A stretch of 18,298 nt of DNA from JBFFXF01 sp041569895. GTDB lineage: Bacteria; Planctomycetota; UBA8108; JACQVS01. The position numbers and the translations under genes are program-made. How positions within the stretch are numbered: position 1 is the first letter of the stretch; each line of letters starts with the position of its first letter. The stretch lies in contig JBFFXF010000146.1 in the NCBI GenBank assembly GCA_041569895.1, positions 1-18,298 on the forward strand. The letters run 5' to 3'. Of this stretch, positions 13,170-18,298 are shown one piece after another. Under the pieces are notes generated by a model. That model was not told the DNA's origin and did not search any database. It was given only the letters and a program-made list of their open reading frames with translations.

Positions 13170-13784
13170 TCAATTCGGTCCTCTCGAGTCTCTCGTCACG
13201 CTCTCCGACACGGCGTCCGGCTGCGCCGGCGTCGGCCCGGAGCGGTCGGCGAGCGCGGCCTGGAGCATCTTGCGGGCGCGAAAAATCCTCACCTGCACCG
13301 CGTTCTCGCTGATGCCGAGGACGCGTCCGATATCCGCGTAGCTCAGGTCCTCGACGTGCCGCAGCAGCATCGGCTCGCGGTATCGAGGCGGCAGATCGAG
13401 CAAGGCGCTCATGGTCCTCTCGAGCTCCTCCTCCCGCTCGGCGCGGAACTCGACGTCCCGCGGGTCGACCGGATCGACGTCGAGCCCGGCCCGCTCCACC
13501 GCGCGGATCTTCTGGCGGCGGAGGTGGTCGCGGAGCACGTTGTTGGCGATCCGGTACAGCCAGGCCGGGAACTTGTCCGGATGGCGCAGCTCGCCTGCGC
13601 CGCGAACGACGCGGAGCAGCACCTCCTGGCAGAGATCATCGACGTCCTGCCGGCGGGCTCCCCGGAGGCGGGCTCCGAGCCATCCCCGGAGCCACCCGAG
13701 GTTCTCCCGGATGAGCGGCTCCAGGGGGACCGAGTCCCGCCGAGGCGGGTCCGCGTCCCTCATGTCACCCGTGTCCCTGGCCAT
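13170..13784 (-). CDS. ECF-type RNA polymerase sigma factor
   Basis: 204 residues. Region 2 (about 25-95): DVDDLCQEVLLRVV then HPDKFPAWLYRIANNVLRDHLRR. Region 4 (about 125-180): LLDLPPRYREPMLLRHVEDLSYADIGRVLGISENAVQVRIFRARKML, a helix-turn-helix that reads the -35 element. No region 1 or 3, as in ECF factors. Start: ATG 13784 or ATG 13763; neither has a strong ribosome site, and the choice changes only seven residues. It heads a unit with the anti-sigma and PDZ-protein genes and diverges from the hybrid sensor gene. It likely directs an envelope-stress regulon; the specific ECF group cannot be assigned by eye. Confidence 0.93.
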   Translation of the reverse strand: MARDTGDMRDADPPRRDSVPLEPLIRENLGWLRGWLGARLRGARRQDVDDLCQEVLLRVVRGAGELRHPDKFPAWLYRIANNVLRDHLRRQKIRAVERAGLDVDPVDPRDVEFRAEREEELERTMSALLDLPPRYREPMLLRHVEDLSYADIGRVLGISENAVQVRIFRARKMLQAALADRSGPTPAQPDAVSESVTRDSRGPN

Positions 13785-13808
13785 GGCGTGATGATAGACG
13801 CCCCGGCG

Positions 13809-13836
13809 GACGTGACCTTACACGATTCCCGTTTCC
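13809..13836 (-). promoter_or_regulatory. Possible ECF autoregulatory promoter
   Basis: On the minus strand GGAAAC (13836-13831), 18 bp, then CGTC (13812-13809), upstream of the sigma gene. This resembles the GGAAC...CGTC pattern of many ECF promoters, but the spacing is slightly long and the match could be chance. Confidence 0.28.
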
Positions 13837-13950
13837 GACCGGCTCTGCCCGGTCCGACGGCCGGTAACCCGCGGGACACCAGGTGACGCGATCGGGGAGC
13901 CGAAGAGGAGAAGCGAGGAATCGTCGTCTGTCCCCAGGGTATCGCAGGGC

Positions 13951-16752
13951 ATGGTCTCGGAGCTCAAGGAAGCGCATTCGATCCAGCGGGTGCGGGTGAA
14001 GTACGTCCTCGGCCTGGCGGGGCTCGCCCTCGTGGCCCTGGTCGCCGCGGCCGCCGCCGAGCTGCTGCTCGAGCGGGGCGGCGGCGAGTCGTCGGTCTCC
14101 GCCGCGGACCTCGAGCAGCAACGCCAGCGCACGGCGACGCTCCGGAACTTCCTGGCCGCTCTCGAGGTCGACGCCGATTCCGACTACACGGCCCTCCTCC
14201 GCGACTACAACCCCATCCTCGAGGAGAGCTGGAACCGCCAGCACGCCGCGGTCATCGGCGACCGGGGCGCGCTCGTCGACACCCACGCACGGATCGTGGC
14301 GGACCTCGAGGAGCTCAGGCGCCCGCTCGAGGCCGCGCCGAGCTCCCGGGCCGACCTCGTCGAGTTCACCCGGGTGAGGGACCGGCTCCTCGCAGACCTC
14401 GACGATTACCTCTCGGGGCTGCGCTCGATCAAGGGCGCCGCGGCCGAGCCGTGGACCGCGCTCATCGTGCCGATCTCACTCGGGCTGGCGATCGTGTGTC
14501 TTCTCGGGCTGCTGTTCGAGGGCGTGCTGATCCTGCTGCCGATCCTGTCGATCCTCCGCGACAGCGAAGAGCTCGAGGAGGAGCTCGGCCTGATCGCCGA
14601 GGAGTCGCCGTTACCCGCGGCAGTCACCGACCCGGGCGAGCGGGTCGAGCCGGACGACGGCGTCACCAAGCTGCGGCTGCTGGCGGAGCTCGAGCGGTCC
14701 GTTCACCGCGCCGCAAAGCGGGCGCGCGACCACTCCGAGCGACTGCTCGCCACGGAGCTCGCGCCGGCGCAGCTCGAGCTGGCGCGTGGCGTCCACGACG
14801 CGAGCTCCGGCCTGGCCTCGGTCATCCAGAGCCTGGTCGACTTCGCGCGCATCGAGTCGGGGCAGCTGGTGCCGAAGGTCGGCGGCTTCGACGTGCGCGA
14901 CGTGCTCGAGAACACGCTCGAGTGGCTTTCACCGCAGGCGCGTCACACCGGAGTCGACCTCGTCCTCGACATCGACCTCCACACGCCCACTGGCGTGCAC
15001 GGGGACGCCGACCGCCTTCGCCAGGCGATCGTTCCCCTGCTGGTCAACGCCGTCGAGCGCGCGCCGGACTCCGAGGTGATCCTCCGGGTCGTGCCCGGCG
15101 AGGAGGGGGAGCGACCCTCGACTTACCGCTTCTCGATATCGAACACGGCGCCGCCGCAGCCGCCGGAGGAGATCGCCCGGCTGCTCGAGGACGACCCCGA
15201 GGGGGACGACAGCGCGGAGAACATCGGCGCGGAGAACATCGGCGCGGAGAACATCGGCGCGGAGCGGCTGGCCGTGCAGACGAGCAAGCGGCTCGTGCGA
15301 CTCCTCGGCGGCAAGCTCGAGGCCGGGAGCGCCCGGGGGCGCGGGACGACGTGGTCCTTCACCGTACGCCTCGCCGAGCCGGAGGAGGAGCAGACGCCGG
15401 ACCAGCAGACGCAGGACCAGCGGACGCAGGGCCGAGACCGCACGGCGCGCTCGCCGGCCGATGCGTTCCGAATCGAGGCGCTCCCGGACGGCGTACGCGC
15501 GCTCGTCGTCGACGGCGACACGGGTTCGAGAGAGGTCCTGACGCGGGCGGTCGCGATCATGGGCCTCGACGTGGAGACCGCCGACACCGGCGAGCAGGCG
15601 CTCGAGCGGCTCGTCTCGGCCGGCAGCAGGGGAGGACTCCCGGACATCGTGATCGTCGATGAGGAGCTCCCGGGGCTCTCCGGTCTGGAGCTCGCCAGGG
15701 CCGTGAAGACGAGCGTCGCGCTGTCACGCGTGCGGGTCGTGGTGCTCGCGTCATCGGTGGCTGCGGAGACGGCCGCGCTCTGGTCCGAGAGCGGCATCGA
15801 CGGCGTGGTCAGCAAGCCAGTCCGCATGCGAAAGCTCCGCGAGTGCCTCGCTCGTCTGGCGCCCGCGCCCGGAGAGCTTCGCCCCTCGGCCGCGCCATCG
15901 GCAGCGCGCCAGCAGGTCGGCCCGAAGAAGGAGAAACCGCTCTTCCAGGCGCTCCTCGCGGAGGACAACGCGGTGCTCCGCAAGGTGACGCAGCGCATGC
16001 TCGAGAAGCTCCGGTGCCGAGTCGACATGGCCGCCGACGGCCGGGAGGTGCTCGCGGCTCTGGAACGTCGCGAGTACGACTTCGTCCTGATGGACAGCGT
16101 CATGCCGGGTCTCAACGGTCTCGAGGCGACCGCGGCGATCCGCAAGAAGGAGAGCGGAGGCAGCGCCCGGCTTCCGATCATCGGCATGACCAGCGCGTCC
16201 GAGCACGTGCCGCCCGAGAAGTGCATTCGCGCAGGAATGGATGCGTGTCTCTCGAAGCCCGTGAAGTCGAAGGACCTGCTCACCCTGCTGAAGAAACTGA
16301 GCTCGCTGAAGCGGGGCCGGCGCATCACGCAGAGCAATCCGGCCCCGTCCGTGGAGCCGCCGTCGCCGCCGCGGCTCGACTCGCTCGACGCCAAGGCGCT
16401 CGATGTCCTGATGCAACTGAGCAGCGACCAGAATCCCGGTTTCCTGCTCAACACCGTCGATCGCTTCATCCGCGATGTGACGACGCTGATCGGCAACCTC
16501 CACGCGGTCTGCGTGGACGGCAAGGTGTCCCCGGCGGCGAGCCTCGGAGCCACGTTGCGATCGAAGTGCTCAGTGTTCGGCGCCGTCGCCCTCGCGGAGA
16601 TCGCACAGCGGATCGAGGACGCCGCCAGGAACGGCGAGCTCGAGAGCGTGCGCGCGCTCGCCGACCAGCTCGACGGGGAGTTCGACGGCGTCCGCCGCAC
16701 GCTCGCCCGCCGGCTGGCGGAGCTCTCGCGACCGGCGGAGACGCCGGCGTGA
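13951..16752 (+). CDS. Membrane hybrid sensor with two receivers and HPt-like domain, kinase core degenerate
   Basis: 933 residues. Membrane helices at about 17-40 and 168-200 flank a mostly helical sensor region. A coiled segment leads to a DHp-like region (about 250-330); aligned on ATELAPAQ and FARIESGQL, the position of the usual phospho-His in SHExRTP is occupied by Arg. The ATPase-like part (about 335-475) keeps N366 of the N-box (LLVNAV) but lacks DxGxG and the usual G2 lid. REC1 (about 515-632) has Asp570 and Lys622. REC2 (about 666-785) has the full set E671-D672, Asp715, Thr747, Lys769. The C-terminal HPt-like domain (about 812-925) reads GATLRSKCSVFGA where AHTLKSSSANxGA is expected, so its His is missing. 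Receivers may be driven by another kinase. ATG 13951 has only AGGG very close upstream. The gene ends 7 bp before the convergent phosphatase stop. Confidence 0.85.
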   Translation: MVSELKEAHSIQRVRVKYVLGLAGLALVALVAAAAAELLLERGGGESSVSAADLEQQRQRTATLRNFLAALEVDADSDYTALLRDYNPILEESWNRQHAAVIGDRGALVDTHARIVADLEELRRPLEAAPSSRADLVEFTRVRDRLLADLDDYLSGLRSIKGAAAEPWTALIVPISLGLAIVCLLGLLFEGVLILLPILSILRDSEELEEELGLIAEESPLPAAVTDPGERVEPDDGVTKLRLLAELERSVHRAAKRARDHSERLLATELAPAQLELARGVHDASSGLASVIQSLVDFARIESGQLVPKVGGFDVRDVLENTLEWLSPQARHTGVDLVLDIDLHTPTGVHGDADRLRQAIVPLLVNAVERAPDSEVILRVVPGEEGERPSTYRFSISNTAPPQPPEEIARLLEDDPEGDDSAENIGAENIGAENIGAERLAVQTSKRLVRLLGGKLEAGSARGRGTTWSFTVRLAEPEEEQTPDQQTQDQRTQGRDRTARSPADAFRIEALPDGVRALVVDGDTGSREVLTRAVAIMGLDVETADTGEQALERLVSAGSRGGLPDIVIVDEELPGLSGLELARAVKTSVALSRVRVVVLASSVAAETAALWSESGIDGVVSKPVRMRKLRECLARLAPAPGELRPSAAPSAARQQVGPKKEKPLFQALLAEDNAVLRKVTQRMLEKLRCRVDMAADGREVLAALERREYDFVLMDSVMPGLNGLEATAAIRKKESGGSARLPIIGMTSASEHVPPEKCIRAGMDACLSKPVKSKDLLTLLKKLSSLKRGRRITQSNPAPSVEPPSPPRLDSLDAKALDVLMQLSSDQNPGFLLNTVDRFIRDVTTLIGNLHAVCVDGKVSPAASLGATLRSKCSVFGAVALAEIAQRIEDAARNGELESVRALADQLDGEFDGVRRTLARRLAELSRPAETPA
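15214..15264 (+). repeat. 15-bp tandem repeat in the ATPase lid region of the hybrid sensor
   Basis: Three exact copies of GCGGAGAACATCGGC (15214-15258) plus six bases of a fourth encode AENIG repeats (residues about 422-438). They lie between the degenerate G1 segment and the C-terminal strand of the ATPase-like domain, where the lid should be. Copy identity at DNA level implies recent expansion. Confidence 0.9.
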
Positions 16753-16764
16753 TCGACGATCACG
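16748..16764. terminator. Palindrome spanning both convergent stop codons
   Basis: CGTGATC-GAC-GATCACG is a perfect 7-bp inverted repeat with a 3-nt loop. The TGA of the sensor gene (16750-16752) and the TGA of the phosphatase gene (16762-16760, minus) are symmetric within it. Its position suggests a shared bidirectional terminator. There is no T-run, and the last codons supply part of the stem. Confidence 0.5.
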
Positions 16765-18091
16765 GCCCGGTGTTCTTGATCAGCGAGAAGTGGTCGCGCA
16801 CGTCGGCATGCGTGTCGATCCACTCGACGTCGAGCCGCGGCCCGTCGACGCGGATCACCAGCGAGCCGAGCATGTCGAAGGCGACGAACACCGCCGGGTG
16901 GTCGAACGACCCGCCGCTCGTCCGACCGGAGCTGCCCGCGACGCAGTAGACCGTGCCGTCCCGCGGCGGCATTCCCGCCGACGGTCTGAGGTACGCCCCG
17001 TCGCCGTCGGGCCGGCCGTCCCCCCCGTCGATGACCATGTCCGCCGTCAGTGTCGTCGAGGGGCCATGGTGGCCGTGAATCAGGAAGGTGCGCTCGTAGG
17101 AATGGCTGTGCCCCGCGAGCACCAGGTCGACGCCGGCGTCCTCCAGCACCGGCACGACGTTCGTGCGCATCTCGACCAGACTGAACTCGACGTCTGAATC
17201 GTGCGAGCCCTTGCTGTACGGCGGGTGATGCCAGTACGCGATGATCCACTCGCGCGTCGTCGCGGCGAGGTCGTTCTCGAGCCACGTCAGCATCGCGCCG
17301 CCGGGGGACCGGTCGGTCTCGTGGGAATCGAGGCACACGAAGTGCACGTTGGCGAAGTCGAACGAGTAGTACGCCTCCGTCCCCGACGGCAGCCCGCCCA
17401 CCTCGCCGTTCTCGGGCAGCGTGAAGATGTCATAGTACGGACCGGTCCCCGAGGAGGAGTCCGCGGTGATGCCGTCATGATTGCCGAGGGCGGGCCACAG
17501 GACCGTCGTGCGCAGGAACTCTGGGTACATCTCGAAGACGACATCCTGATACTCCGAATCGGTCCCCGAGTCGTACGCGTTGTCCCCGAGCATCAGCCAG
17601 ACGTCCGGACGCGCGGCGCCGGTGAACGTCGAGTACGCGTCCCGCACGGCCTCCGCCCGCGCGTTGGCGGTGCCTGAATCGCCCAGCACCCACACCAGGA
17701 CGGGGCGCGACGTCCCGGGAATGGGAGCCGTCGTGAAGAGAAACCCATCGCCGCCGGCGAGCGTCTCGTTCCGCGTGCCCACGGAGTAGTAGTAGGTGGT
17801 CTCCGGATCGAGCCCGGTGAGCGCCACCTCGTGATCCCGCTTCGGCGCCGGATCGAGAACCTCGAAGTCGAGCACGCCCGGCGCCGTGCCGTAGCGGACG
17901 CAGCTCTCGCTCTGACGCCCGGTGCGCCAGCGAACGACGACGCTCGTCGACGTGCCGAGCTGGAGGTACGGACCACGGATCAGCCCCGGAGGCCGCGACG
18001 AGCTGCCACCACCGGAACACGAGCCGACCAGCAGCACGAGAGCGAGCGCCGCGGCAGCGTGCGAGCGAACAGAAAAACGCACGACCGGCAC
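16760..18091 (-). CDS. Purple-acid-phosphatase-like metallophosphoesterase lipoprotein
   Basis: 443 residues from GTG 18091, chosen because GGAGG lies 5 nt upstream and a lipoprotein signal follows at once (LVGSC, Cys25). An N-terminal Fn3-like domain (about 36-122: LIRGPYLQLGTSTSVVVRWR, LTGLDPETTYYYSVG) is the usual one in purple acid phosphatases. The metallophosphatase domain carries the family's metal ligands in order: GDSG (Asp138), GDNAY (Asp170, Tyr173), GNHD (Asn204, His205), YWHHPP (His288/289) and GHSHSYER (His328, His330). All seven ligands are present, so it should be an active dinuclear metal enzyme at the cell surface, likely releasing phosphate from organic esters. Substrate is unknown. 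It converges with the hybrid sensor and shares no operon in the window. Confidence 0.92.
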   Translation of the reverse strand: MPVVRFSVRSHAAAALALVLLVGSCSGGGSSSRPPGLIRGPYLQLGTSTSVVVRWRTGRQSESCVRYGTAPGVLDFEVLDPAPKRDHEVALTGLDPETTYYYSVGTRNETLAGGDGFLFTTAPIPGTSRPVLVWVLGDSGTANARAEAVRDAYSTFTGAARPDVWLMLGDNAYDSGTDSEYQDVVFEMYPEFLRTTVLWPALGNHDGITADSSSGTGPYYDIFTLPENGEVGGLPSGTEAYYSFDFANVHFVCLDSHETDRSPGGAMLTWLENDLAATTREWIIAYWHHPPYSKGSHDSDVEFSLVEMRTNVVPVLEDAGVDLVLAGHSHSYERTFLIHGHHGPSTTLTADMVIDGGDGRPDGDGAYLRPSAGMPPRDGTVYCVAGSSGRTSGGSFDHPAVFVAFDMLGSLVIRVDGPRLDVEWIDTHADVRDHFSLIKNTGP

Positions 18092-18131
18092 CTGAACCTC
18101 CGAGCCTCCCGACGAAGCGGCACGTGGACGA

Positions 18132-18161
18132 GGGGGTCCCGCGAATCCACACGGGACCCCC
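18132..18161. terminator. 10-bp GGGGGTCCCG hairpin upstream of the phosphatase gene
   Basis: GGGGGTCCCG (18132-18141) pairs perfectly with CGGGACCCCC (18152-18161) around a 10-nt loop. It resembles the hairpin at 10716-10743. It lies 40 bp upstream of the phosphatase GTG, so it is either the end signal of a gene beyond the window or part of the leader. No T-run follows on either strand. The rest of 18092-18239 shows nothing else recognisable. Confidence 0.5.
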
Positions 18162-18239
18162 CGTCTGGAGGAATGGGGTAGCACGAAGCCGACGGGGAGT
18201 CCAGTGGGTCGAGGGGGGATCGGGATCGAAAGCGCGGCC

Positions 18240-18298
18240 GACGTGCGACGAGGACGGGAACGCAGATTGCGCAGATTACGCAGATTACGCAGATTGAG
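18240..18298 (-). repeat. AATCTGCG dispersed element, right copy (inverted)
   Basis: 18240-18268 is the reverse complement of 184-212 with one mismatch. It is followed by more CGCAGATT units: four copies spaced by one base (18261, 18270, 18279, 18288), i.e. a 9-bp tandem repeat. The element runs to the window edge and probably beyond. Confidence 0.88.

Noticed and set aside
15123..17336. Long minus-strand open frame across the hybrid sensor and phosphatase genes
   Set aside because: Its sequence is Ser/Arg-rich low complexity and overlaps two well-supported genes.

Overview
The window is GC-rich bacterial chromosome with dense antisense open frames, typical of a high-GC genome. A secreted protein with a dockerin-like double Ca-binding repeat, simple-sequence intergenic DNA, and many degenerate two-component proteins suggest an uncultured, environmental Gram-negative such as a planctomycete, acidobacterium or related candidate phylum. 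This placement is inference from style. No rRNA, tRNA, CRISPR or transposase was found.

Layout. Positions 1-222 hold tandem simple repeats and one copy of a dispersed AATCTGCG element. From 5255 down to 223 a minus-strand run encodes an HDOD protein, a GAF-domain kinase-like protein, a small pseudo-receiver, an outer-membrane beta-barrel, and a lipoprotein with a heavy-metal-associated (HMA) domain. From 5601 to 9233 a plus-strand pair encodes a fused E1 alpha-beta and an E2 of a 2-oxoacid dehydrogenase complex. A 381-bp repeat-filled spacer follows. Then come, on the minus strand, a dockerin-type secreted protein with its own promoter, and a group of ECF sigma factor, zinc-finger anti-sigma factor and double-PDZ exported protein. 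A membrane-bound hybrid sensor (13951-16752, plus) converges on a purple-acid-phosphatase-like lipoprotein (16760-18091, minus). The right end carries another AATCTGCG element, inverted relative to the left one.

The most notable finding is the last gene of the left run. A normal gene caller splits it into a 44-codon lipoprotein fragment (616-750) and a 122-codon fragment (223-591). Both are in the same frame, separated only by TGA-ATC-TGA and six sense codons. Read through, they form one 175-residue lipoprotein in which the first HMA beta strand lies before the TGAs and the rest of the HMA fold after them, so the two TGAs fall exactly in the metal-binding loop. A 10-bp hairpin with an 8-nt loop starting GG follows, at the distance expected of a bacterial SECIS element. 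I read this as a selenoprotein with a Sec-Ile-Sec (UxU) metal-binding motif, paired with an outer-membrane barrel.

A second theme is signalling proteins that keep their folds but have lost phosphotransfer residues: a receiver with Glu at the phosphosite, an HDOD protein without its HD pair, a GAF/ATPase-like protein without kinase motifs, and a hybrid sensor whose receivers look intact while the His of both the H-box and the HPt are missing.
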